64,000 nucleotides of DNA from the NCBI RefSeq assembly GCF_003688405.1, contig NZ_REFC01000014.1:483625-547624 (forward strand), read 5' to 3'. Position numbers and translations under genes: made by a program. The DNA comes from Ulvibacter antarcticus (GTDB taxonomy: Bacteria; Bacteroidota; Bacteroidia; Flavobacteriales; Flavobacteriaceae). The notes beneath the pieces are model-generated. The model worked only from the letters and a program-made list of their open reading frames with translations, had not been told where the DNA came from and ran no database searches. Shown here piece by piece: positions 56,243 to 63,948 of this stretch (the stretch's first letter is position 1; every line of letters starts with the position of its first letter).

Positions 56243-57019
56243 TTATTCGCCTCCTTTCGAAATATCCTTAAACAATAGCATTTCTTTCACTTTGGCAGAT
56301 GCCCCTTGATAAAATCCTGTTTCATGTTTGTAGTTTTTAGGATTTCTGAAAGTGCCGAAAAGTATATCAAAAAGGGTGATTCCTGCATAATTATACGCAT
56401 GAATACCGCGGGCATGGTGAATTGTATGCGCTTCAGGACGTTGAATTAAATAGCCTATCCACCTAGGTGTTTTTATATTGCTATGTTGAAAAATGGTTAA
56501 AAAGGTGGTTATCAAAATGATCAATGTTGTAGCTTCAGGGGTGAAACCTGCTACTACTATAAGGCAGATGCTACTCAAGGCTACCCATCCAACCATATCG
56601 AGTGGGCTGAAATAGAAAGCACCATAACTATCAAGTCGTTCGGCGCTATGATGCATTTGATGCATACCTTTCCACAATATATTGCTGCTGTGCATAGTGC
56701 GATGCCAAACATACTCGCCAAATTCATAGACTAGGATACCTGCTAGTGCTCCCCAAAATGTTCCTATACCGGTAAGGTTAAAAATTTGGTAGGCTGCTAG
56801 ATATTCATCCCAGAGTAAAGGCAAATAGGACGAAAGCAAGAAAAATAATATGAAGGCAATTATTCCTTTTAGCTTCCAATATTTAACCTTTGGTAATTGT
56901 CGTGCTGGAAAGAGAGCCTCCCAAATCATTAGGCTTACATATATTCCTAATATCACTAATGAAAGGGGATCTAGAATCAATTCTAAAGGACTTGGTAATT
57001 GGTTTAATAGATTCTTCAT
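56243..57019 (-). CDS. Sterol desaturase / fatty acid hydroxylase superfamily enzyme
   Basis: About 258 residues from the ATG at 57019 (earlier in-frame ATGs at 57058 and 57085 give a poor leader). Integral membrane di-iron oxygenase. Seen: the four-His-box pattern: VWHRTMH (about 105), HQMHHSAERLDSYG, FQHSNI (about 178) and HTIHHARGIHAYNYAG (about 195). Catalytic ligands all present. Product not predictable; Bacteroidota members make hydroxylated lipids or carotenoids. Confidence 0.87.
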   Translation of the reverse strand: MKNLLNQLPSPLELILDPLSLVILGIYVSLMIWEALFPARQLPKVKYWKLKGIIAFILFFLLSSYLPLLWDEYLAAYQIFNLTGIGTFWGALAGILVYEFGEYVWHRTMHSSNILWKGMHQMHHSAERLDSYGAFYFSPLDMVGWVALSSICLIVVAGFTPEATTLIILITTFLTIFQHSNIKTPRWIGYLIQRPEAHTIHHARGIHAYNYAGITLFDILFGTFRNPKNYKHETGFYQGASAKVKEMLLFKDISKGGE

Positions 57020-57408
57020 AATGTTAGATTTTGTTTTTGTACTTTTTCTGAAATTCATTTTTTCGTATGTGCCAAAACGTTTCAATGTTATTGGGCTTAA
57101 CGATTCTTGTAATCATTGTTTGTTTCTTCATAGGATTTTGTTTTACGGTAAATACCATCAGAGGATGGGAGTAACCAATTGAGGGAGCAAATATATTGGC
57201 AGGTATTTAAGGAAACTAAAGAACAGTGTAGACACCGTGTAAACAAGGGTTTATCATTAGGTAGACCGATAGAAGAAGATTCTAATAAACAGGTAGACAA
57301 CGGGTAGACTATAAAACACAATATAATTGAAATACAGGTGTTTACTTTTTAAAAATAGATGTGTCTATGAAAGCTTCAGATGCAAATCTAAGTAAACTAA
57401 AAGGTGGT
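57020..57408. other. Gap with phased GTAGAC direct repeats
   Basis: 389 bp with no supported gene. It contains TGTAGAC (57227) and three copies of GGTAGAC (57260, 57292, 57303), with start-to-start spacings of 33, 32 and 11 bp, close to whole turns of the helix. It could be a regulator-binding cluster. Confidence 0.4.
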
Positions 57409-59061
57409 TTATAGTGCAAACAGGAAGTTGAAGAGGTCGACTTCCGGAAATAAATCCAATTTTTTACGTAGCCTATACCGCGCTGTTTTAGCACTTTCGG
57501 GTGAAATCCCAAGAATAGCAGCCGTTTCCTTGATAGATAGATTGAGGCGTGTAAGTATGGCCACCTTTAGGTCATTTCCACTTAGTGATGGAAATTTTGT
57601 TTTTAACTTCTGGGTAAAATTGGTATGTACTTGATCAAAATGAAACTTGAAATCCTCCCAGTCTTTTTCAGTACTTCTGTGTAGTTTTATGATCTTTTCC
57701 AGCTCTGAAAGTTGATAAGCGGGTATTGAGCTACTTCCTGAAGCATTCAATGTTTTAATTTTTTCTTCAAGAGATTCCAGCAATTCGTTCTTTTGAACAA
57801 AATTGAGTGCGTAACTGGTAAGTTCTTTATTCTTAAAATCAAGTTCTTGTTGCAACTCAGCTTGTTTAAGCTTCTGATTTTCAATTGCTGTTTGTGAATT
57901 TTTTTCTTGTGTAGATAATAAAGTTTTTTGATTTTTATTTCGAATACGGAGGCTTTTAATTAGAAAAAATGACAGTAAACCGATGATCCATATACCCGCA
58001 ATGAGTATCCATTGTGTAATACGACTACTACGGTTTTTATCGCTTAGATGGTCTAATTCGAGGTTTTTTTCCTTAATTTCATTTTTGAACTCTAATGCCG
58101 CAATTTGTTTGGATTTATCTAAACTATAAACCGAATCTCTTAAAAAAATATAGGAATCACTATATAGCAACGCTGAATCCAGTCGACCTTGCCGAACTTT
58201 TAGTTCTTTCAATTCTTGATATGCTGCTAATTTGTAATTATTTTGATGTTTTTCTCTTGCTCTTCGCAATGCAGATTTCAAATGCATTTCGGATAACCCT
58301 AAATCACCCTGCAAACGCTGTAACTTACCCATTTGGATCAAATTATTAATAAGCCCATCCTCATCATCTACCATTCGACCGTTTATAATAGACTGACGAA
58401 TGTGATAGTCGGCCTGTCCCAGATCTCCCTGTAGAAGGTATAACTCACCTAATCTTGAATGTGCTTCAGAAACGCCATAGGTGAAATCATGCACAGTATG
58501 TATCTTCAATGCATTGGTGAAATAATTCATGGCATCGGCATATTGTTGCCGCTGCATATACACCATGCCCAGTTTTGTGAATGTTGTAGCGACCCGTACT
58601 TGTAAATTGAGCGTTTCAAAATCTGTAATAGCCTTTCGATATAATTCTATTGCACTATCAAGATCTCCAATATCTGCATAGACCATTCCAATGTTTAAAG
58701 TACAATTTGCAATACCTTCAGTATCATGCAAATTAGCATAGAGTTCTTTTGCTTCTGTAAGTTTTTCCAATGCGAGTTTGGGCTGGCCTAGAGCCCAATG
58801 TGCCACTCCTTCAACTCTTCTGGCTCTTGCCATTCCGGGAAGATAGCTCATTTCACTTGACAATGAAAATGCCATTTTTCCGTTTTCAACCGACTGTCGC
58901 GGGTTACGAATCCATAATGAATACCCCAGTTCATTAAGTAAGTCTATATGTTCTTTGGAATTAGGGATGGATATTGCTATTTCACGCTCTAAGCTGTCAA
59001 TTATTTGGCCTGTTGTGAAAGTGGTAGTTATAAAAGCAATAAATAGAAATAAATAGCGCAC
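57409..59061 (-). CDS. TPR-containing membrane regulator with LuxR-type helix-turn-helix
   Basis: A 550-residue regulator. Seen: N-terminal signal peptide ending TTGQ, tetratricopeptide repeats (about 60-310; MARARRVEGVAHWALGQPKL, ANCTLNIGMVYADIGDLDSA), a transmembrane helix (about 345-367), a coiled coil (about 375-430) and a C-terminal helix-turn-helix (about 495-535; LSIKETAAILGISPESAKTA). This periplasmic-sensor/cytoplasmic-output form is common in Bacteroidota. An 18-bp palindrome lies 41 bp upstream of its start. Ligand unknown. Confidence 0.85.
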   Translation of the reverse strand: MRYLFLFIAFITTTFTTGQIIDSLEREIAISIPNSKEHIDLLNELGYSLWIRNPRQSVENGKMAFSLSSEMSYLPGMARARRVEGVAHWALGQPKLALEKLTEAKELYANLHDTEGIANCTLNIGMVYADIGDLDSAIELYRKAITDFETLNLQVRVATTFTKLGMVYMQRQQYADAMNYFTNALKIHTVHDFTYGVSEAHSRLGELYLLQGDLGQADYHIRQSIINGRMVDDEDGLINNLIQMGKLQRLQGDLGLSEMHLKSALRRAREKHQNNYKLAAYQELKELKVRQGRLDSALLYSDSYIFLRDSVYSLDKSKQIAALEFKNEIKEKNLELDHLSDKNRSSRITQWILIAGIWIIGLLSFFLIKSLRIRNKNQKTLLSTQEKNSQTAIENQKLKQAELQQELDFKNKELTSYALNFVQKNELLESLEEKIKTLNASGSSSIPAYQLSELEKIIKLHRSTEKDWEDFKFHFDQVHTNFTQKLKTKFPSLSGNDLKVAILTRLNLSIKETAAILGISPESAKTARYRLRKKLDLFPEVDLFNFLFAL

Positions 59062-59421
59062 AATATATACATCTACTACAAATATACTTCATAATTTGTT
59101 AATTTTGAATATTCAAAATGAACAGAACGATTCATCGACAGGCTCAGGACAAACATATTTGCATAAAGAAGCGCTAGAGATTTCGAACTATTCTACGAAA
59201 TGACATTCATCTCATTTTTCGGAAACTCGATCGGCGTTATTTGCAGTAAAAACTAACTGTTATTAAATTAATAGATATATAACCCTAACGATCTCCAAAG
59301 AATTTGGTGCGTTTCTCCTCCAGAAATGAGAAGATCGATGTTGGGTATAGATGGAAAAAGGCGATAGACTCTGTAGTTATTTGTCATTTTCAGTTCTCAC
59401 TTCATTTGTTTGCGTTTTAAT
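59062..59421. other. 360-bp gap with no supported gene
   Basis: Holds the palindrome at 59102-59119 and, at 59135-59154, TCGACAGGCTCAGGACAAAC, which resembles a short REP-like sequence seen widely in bacterial intergenic DNA. Nothing else was recognised. Confidence 0.5.
59102..59119. promoter_or_regulatory. 18-bp perfect palindrome upstream of the TPR regulator
   Basis: ATTTTGAATATTCAAAAT is fully self-complementary, 41 bp before the start at 59061. It could be an operator; it is AT-rich, so chance is possible. Confidence 0.35.
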
Positions 59422-59616
59422 TTTGTCACGATATGTCAGATATTAGATAAGTGAGAATTGTAATGTATTAATAATTGAGAAATTTATTTCCTCAAAGGCC
59501 TGTATGTATTCAGATAGCAAGGAGTTTTAAAAGCTAACTTTTTATTCCAAGCTCATCATCAGCAATCATTTCTACGATTTTTGAAACATCGTTTTCAGTC
59601 GCTTTTGTGAAGTTTA
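59422..59616 (-). pseudogene. Decayed GNAT gene fragment
   Basis: A broken relative of the N-terminal half of the GNAT gene at 54451-54903. Conceptual pieces: TKATENDVSKIVEMIADDEL (compare RKATKNDLSKIVEMISDDEL), then LLSEYIQAFEEIN after a stop and frameshift, then NTLQFSLI, stop, YLTYRD. The start codon is lost and parts are deleted. It lies between a repeat-free block and copy 9 of the repeat, so it is probably a dead cassette. Confidence 0.85.
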
Positions 59617-59638
59617 TTTATAGATCGAATTTTAGCTT

Positions 59639-59856
59639 GTCACCAACGGGTTTGTATAATAATCGTGGCGCTTGGCGCAGCGTGCGGCTTGAAGCAGCGA
59701 CACCTCTAAATCTCGTTTCGACACAATTGTCTGAAGCTGCGTGAGACTCAGAAAGGCAAGCGTTACGTATAGTTCCGATGACTAAAATAGTGAATTTTAA
59801 GTACTAAATAAACTGAAATTATGGAAAAGCTATGATTATTATGCGATGTTGGCAAT
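59639..59856 (-). repeat. Cassette-boundary repeat, copy 9
   Basis: 218 bp. Left box GTCACCAACGGGTTTG; body contains GTGGCGCTTGGCGCAGCGTG and GAAGCTGCGTGAGACTCAGA; internal hairpin variant TTCGACACAATTGTCTGAA; right box GTTGGCAAT, which sits 3 bp before the next gene's stop codon. Confidence 0.88.
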
Positions 59857-59858
59857 AG

Positions 59859-62183
59859 TTATTGTTTTATCATTTTAAAAATTTTTATTGAGCTATTAGT
59901 CTGAACTTTTAAAAAATATACATTAGATGATAATTGTCTAGTATTGATTACAGTAACACTATCAGCTATCTCATAAATGATACGTCCATTCATATCGAAC
60001 AAATAAACCGAGAGAATATCTTCCTCAAGATCTAAGTAGATATTATCAGTAAATGGATTCGGATATATATTAAAATTATTCTGTGAACAATCAATAGTTA
60101 CTTGTTGACTTTGTGTACTGGAATTTCCATAACTATCAACAAAAGTCCAAGTAATGTTTGAGGATGATGTGATTGGCAAACTAATTGTTGTATTACCAAC
60201 AATGGATCCATCACAATTGTCATTGGCTATAGGTTGAGTAAGTTGTTCTATACTGCATTGCTCAGTAAGAATTGGGAGTTCGTTTAAATTTGGAATAGGT
60301 GAAATAGTATCTTCAATAATTACTTGTTGAATTTGCGTACTAAAATTTCCATTACTATCAGCAAAAGTCCAAGTAATGTTTGTGGATGCTGTAATTGGTA
60401 AACTAATTGTTGTATTACCAACAATGGCTCCTTCACAATTATCATTAGCCGTAGGTTGAGTAAGTTGTTCTATACTGCATTGCCCAGTAAGAATTGGGAG
60501 TTCGCTTAAATCTGGAATAGGTAAAATAGTATCTTCAATAATTACTTGTTGACTTTGTGTGCTAAAATTTCCATTACTATCAACAAAAGTCCAAGTAATG
60601 TTTGTGGATGTTGTAATTGGTAAGCCAATTGTTGTATTACCAACAATGTCTCCATCACAGTTATCATTAGCTGTAGGTTGAGTAAGTTGTTCTATACTGC
60701 ATTGCCCAGTAAGAATTGGTAGTTCGCTTAAATCTGGAATAGGTGAAATAGCATCTTCAATAATTACTTGTTGACTTTGTGTGCTAAAATTTCCATTACT
60801 ATCAGTAAAAGTCCAAGTAATGTTTGTGGATGCTGTAATTGGTAAGCTAATTGTTGTATTACCAGCAATGGCTCCATCACAGTTATCATTAGCTGTAGGT
60901 TGAGTAAGTTGTTCTATACTGCATTCCTCAGTAAGAATTGGTAGTTCGCTTAAATCTGGAATAGGTGAAATAGCATCTTCAATAATTACTTGTTGGCTTT
61001 GTGTACTAAAATTTCCATTACTATCGGTAAAGGTCCAAGTAATGTTTGTGGATGCTGTAATTGGTAAGCTAATTGTTGTATTACCAACAATGGCTCCATC
61101 ACAGTTATCATTAGCTGTAGGTTGAGTAAGTTGTTCTATACTGCATTCCACAGTAAGAATTGGTAGTTCGCTTAAATCTGGAATAGGTGAAATAGCATCT
61201 TCAATAATTACTTGTTGACTTTGTGTACTAAAATTTCCATTACTATCGGTAAAGGTCCAAGTAATGTTTGTGGATGCTGTAATTGGTAAGCTAATTGTTG
61301 TATTACCAACAATGGCTCCATCACAGTTATCATTAGCTGTAGGTTGAGTAAGTTGTTCTATGCTACATAGACCAGTAAGAATTGGAAGTTCATTTAGATC
61401 TGGAATAGGCGGAGTTATATCTTCTGTTGGATTAGGACAATCACAGTTTTTATCGATTAAAACTGCATTGCAAGTACTAGCTTCAATTTCATTGGTAGAG
61501 GCTAAACCCCAAATTTCAAAAGTCAATGAAACTGGAATTTCAGAAATGGTTCCCTCCTCAATATTTAGTTCATATAAATTTAAAGGAGTAGCAACTATTA
61601 TTTTATTATCTGTTTCACAAAACTGACAATCATTTACAATTCCATAAATCACACTTGGGAAAGAATCTGGACAATAGAAATCATAAATAGTATCCTCTAT
61701 AATGTTATAGGCCAGAATTTCAGCCTGTGCATCAATGGGAGGGAAAATTAAATTTCCTTTAAAGAACGACAAGTCTCCACCTGTACCATAACCTAAATGT
61801 GATATAAGTGTTAATGTATCAGTTGCTACATTGTACTTATATAGATTCAAGTCAGTATTATTAATGGAAAATAATTCATTTTGGTTGTTTCCTGCTAAGG
61901 AAGTATATAATCCGACTGGAAAAGATGTAATTAAAATTGTATTACCAGTGTCAATATCAATTTCATAAAGACTGCCAGATGCTTCTATACCATATAATGT
62001 ATTATCTGAAAATGCGATATCAGTTGGGATTGTATTTATTCCGTTAATGGTACAGTGAAACTGTAAGGAGTTATCAGAATTTAGACTATAAATACTTTTC
62101 CAATAATCTATTAAATAAACATTCTGAGCTATGCAATTGGTAGAGAATAGTAATAGTAAATATAAACACTTCATTTTTGTCAT
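59859..62183 (-). CDS. Large T9SS-secreted protein with six HYR-like repeats
   Basis: A 774-residue surface or secreted protein. Seen: signal peptide ending IAQ (start at 62183 or 62174), a beta-propeller-like N-terminal part (about 20-245), six near-identical 74-residue HYR-like immunoglobulin repeats from Cys273 to about 700 (each CSIEQLTQP...ANDNC), and a T9SS sorting domain (about 702-774; FNIYPNPFTDNIYLDL, VYLFDMNGRIIYEI). The repeats would form a stalk. The gene is bracketed by GTTGGCAATAGTTAT and its near-complement at 62195. Confidence 0.87.
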   Translation of the reverse strand: MTKMKCLYLLLLFSTNCIAQNVYLIDYWKSIYSLNSDNSLQFHCTINGINTIPTDIAFSDNTLYGIEASGSLYEIDIDTGNTILITSFPVGLYTSLAGNNQNELFSINNTDLNLYKYNVATDTLTLISHLGYGTGGDLSFFKGNLIFPPIDAQAEILAYNIIEDTIYDFYCPDSFPSVIYGIVNDCQFCETDNKIIVATPLNLYELNIEEGTISEIPVSLTFEIWGLASTNEIEASTCNAVLIDKNCDCPNPTEDITPPIPDLNELPILTGLCSIEQLTQPTANDNCDGAIVGNTTISLPITASTNITWTFTDSNGNFSTQSQQVIIEDAISPIPDLSELPILTVECSIEQLTQPTANDNCDGAIVGNTTISLPITASTNITWTFTDSNGNFSTQSQQVIIEDAISPIPDLSELPILTEECSIEQLTQPTANDNCDGAIAGNTTISLPITASTNITWTFTDSNGNFSTQSQQVIIEDAISPIPDLSELPILTGQCSIEQLTQPTANDNCDGDIVGNTTIGLPITTSTNITWTFVDSNGNFSTQSQQVIIEDTILPIPDLSELPILTGQCSIEQLTQPTANDNCEGAIVGNTTISLPITASTNITWTFADSNGNFSTQIQQVIIEDTISPIPNLNELPILTEQCSIEQLTQPIANDNCDGSIVGNTTISLPITSSSNITWTFVDSYGNSSTQSQQVTIDCSQNNFNIYPNPFTDNIYLDLEEDILSVYLFDMNGRIIYEIADSVTVINTRQLSSNVYFLKVQTNSSIKIFKMIKQ
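60086..61367 (-). repeat. Tandem 222-bp coding repeats in the HYR gene
   Basis: Six in-frame repeats (five full, the last shorter), nearly identical in DNA, for example TTGGTAAGCTAATTGTTGTA recurs. Copy number may vary by slippage or recombination. Confidence 0.9.
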
Positions 62184-62194
62184 TCTTTATAATT

Positions 62195-62414
62195 ATTGCA
62201 ATTGGTTTGAACATAAATCGTGGGGCTTGGCGCAGCGTGCGGCTTGAAGCAGCCCAGCCATCAATAGCTCGTTTCGGCTCAATTCTCCGAAGCTGCATGA
62301 GACTCAGAAGGGCAAGCGAGTTCGGATTATTCCGACGAATCATATTTTGATTAAAAGTAGGAATTTCAATTCAATTTCCCACTAAGCCATGATTGCATAT
62401 TCGTTGTTGGCAAC
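62195..62414 (-). repeat. Cassette-boundary repeat, copy 10
   Basis: 220 bp. Left box ATTGCAATTGGTTTG; body contains GGCTTGGCGCAGCGTGCGGC and GTTTCGGCTCAATTCTCCGA; right half TTGATTAAAAGTAGGAATTT; right box GTTGGCAAC, 2 bp from the LysE stop. It is very close to copies 11 and 12. Confidence 0.9.
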
Positions 62415-62416
62415 AG

Positions 62417-63049
62417 TTAATTTTTTGTAAGCGCAAGTTTTATTCCGAGTGCAATAAAAATTCCGCCAGTTATTTTGTCCAGCCATATCTTTATTTTATA
62501 GTTTCTTCTAATTCGGTCAGATAGTTTTGAAGCAAATAAAGCTAAAATCAAACACCAAATTGTTCCGGTTAGTAAAAATGTAAATCCGAGAATTAGAAAT
62601 GGAAGTGAGTTTTGCACATAATTTGGATCAATAAATTGTGGTAAAAATGCAAGAAAGAATAATGCTACTTTAGGATTCAAAATATTAGTCAGAATTCCAG
62701 AAAAGTAAATCTTTTTGTAATCCGAAATTTCATTTTCTTTATTCAATTCAAATTTTTCATCTCTTTTTTTGGAGATTGCTCTAAGTCCTAAAAATATCAG
62801 ATATGCAGCTCCTAGATATTTAACAACTTCAAAAGCCAAGGCGGATTTAGCGAGTATAATTGATAATCCTAATGTTGCAAAGATGATATGAAAAATTGCG
62901 CCTGTTGATATTCCTAATGCAGACAAAACTCCAGCTTTTTTTCCTTGGGCAATACTTCTCCCAAGGATATACATTGTATCAGCTCCAGGAGTCAAATTCA
63001 GAATTAATCCCGCTATTAAAAAGGTTTCAAAGTTTATTATTCCAAACAT
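62417..63049 (-). CDS. LysE-family amino acid exporter (cassette payload)
   Basis: A 210-residue inner-membrane protein with about six hydrophobic segments. Seen: LNLTPGADTMYILGRSIAQG, ALGISTGAIFHIIFATLG and LTNILNPKVALFFLAFLPQF, the LysE/RhtB hallmarks. The stop is 2 bp from the right box of copy 10, and the start is 24 bp before the left box of copy 11; these boxes read GTTGGCAACAGTTAA and GTTGGCAACAATTAA on matched strands. Confidence 0.9.
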   Translation of the reverse strand: MFGIINFETFLIAGLILNLTPGADTMYILGRSIAQGKKAGVLSALGISTGAIFHIIFATLGLSIILAKSALAFEVVKYLGAAYLIFLGLRAISKKRDEKFELNKENEISDYKKIYFSGILTNILNPKVALFFLAFLPQFIDPNYVQNSLPFLILGFTFLLTGTIWCLILALFASKLSDRIRRNYKIKIWLDKITGGIFIALGIKLALTKN

Positions 63050-63072
63050 AATTTTCTTGGTTTGTCTTAATT

Positions 63073-63293
63073 GTTGCCAACGGGTTTGAATATGAATTGT
63101 GGCGCTTGGCGCAGCGTGCGGCTTGAAGCAGCTCAGCCATCAATCGCTCGTTTCGGCTCAATGCTCCGAAGCTGCGTGAGACTCAGAAGGGCAAGCGTGT
63201 TCGGATTGTTCCGACGAATCATATTTTGATTAAAACTAGGAAATATTATTCAATTTCCCACTAAGCCATGATTGCATATTCGTTGTTGGCAAC
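63073..63293 (-). repeat. Cassette-boundary repeat, copy 11
   Basis: 221 bp. Left box GTTGCCAACGGGTTTG; body contains GCGCTTGGCGCAGCGTGCGG and GAAGCTGCGTGAGACTCAGA; right half ATTCAATTTCCCACTAAGCC; right box GTTGGCAAC. Confidence 0.92.
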
Positions 63294-63307
63294 AGTTTTT
63301 TACTTTT

Positions 63308-63673
63308 TTACCAAATGTTTATAGTTTCTTTAAATTCAGATTCTCCGGTTACACTTATCTTAAGTTTTGATGGAACAACACTTTTTCCTTTATATTCAGG
63401 TTCTGCTGAATAACCCAATTTTTTTCCTTCAATTAATAATTCCTCTATCATTTTGTCAAATCGTTGCTTAAAAATTTGTGCAAATTCAGGAACATAAAGA
63501 ATATTTCTTTCACTATCCTCTCCACCAAATTCTAATGCCATTAGATGAACTTTTACCAATTCTCCTTTTTCGCATAAATCAATTGCTTTACTTTTAGTAG
63601 TAATTCTGCTGAAATCAGGTTCTTTTTCGTTTTCAGATATCAGATTCTCCTTTTTCTTAAACCAATTAAACAT
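63308..63673 (-). CDS. Unrecognised 121-aa cytoplasmic protein
   Basis: Not recognised. A charged protein starting MFNWFKKKENL (a short amphipathic N-terminus), a helix around residues 28-45, then FGGEDSERNILYVPEFAQIF and a C-terminal beta part (SKLKISVTGESEF). No signal peptide or membrane helix. Bracketed by copies 11 and 12 with ends GTTGGCAACAGTTT and GTTGGCAACAATTT. Confidence 0.72.
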   Translation of the reverse strand: MFNWFKKKENLISENEKEPDFSRITTKSKAIDLCEKGELVKVHLMALEFGGEDSERNILYVPEFAQIFKQRFDKMIEELLIEGKKLGYSAEPEYKGKSVVPSKLKISVTGESEFKETINIW

Positions 63674-63715
63674 ATTTTTTCTTCTTTTTCAATTAAGTTC
63701 GGTTTTTCACAAATT

Positions 63716-63936
63716 GTTGCCAACGGGTTTGTATAATAATCGTGGCGCTTGGCGCAGCGTGCGGCTTGAAGCAGCTTTGCCGACAATCGCTCGTTTCGGC
63801 TCAATTCTCCGAAGCTGCGTGAGACTCAGAAGGGCAAGCGAGTTCGGACTATTCCGACGATTCATATTTTGACTAAAAGTAATGATTTCAATACAATTTC
63901 CCACTAAGCCATGATTGCATATTCGTGGTTGTGCTT
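63716..63936 (-). repeat. Cassette-boundary repeat, copy 12
   Basis: 221 bp. Left box GTTGCCAACGGGTTTG; body contains GCGCTTGGCGCAGCGTGCGG and GTTTCGGCTCAATTCTCCGA; right end GTTGTGC, different from copies 10 and 11, so the next gene's unit has its own ends. Confidence 0.9.
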
Positions 63937-63948
63937 TCGTTATTTATT

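Noticed and set aside
57097..57321. 74-codon minus-strand ORF in the phased-repeat gap
   Set aside because: Low-complexity Cys/Ser/Leu composition, no homology recognised, and it runs through the direct repeats.
62086..63904. Minus-strand ORFs reading NSLALLSLTQLRRIEPKRAI-type peptides inside copies of the long repeat
   Set aside because: The same peptide recurs only because the repeat body recurs, the frames overlap gene starts, and the N-terminal extension of the 53175 gene is made from it. They are read-through of the repeat, not genes.
43642..63936. The long repeats as MITEs, REP elements or an IS family
   Set aside because: No target-site duplications or transposase were seen, the copies never invert, they sit only at gene boundaries, and their termini follow the neighbouring gene. 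A cassette site explains this better.
43642..63936. CRISPR array
   Set aside because: The repeats are ~220 bp and separated by whole genes; no short regular spacers or cas genes are present.
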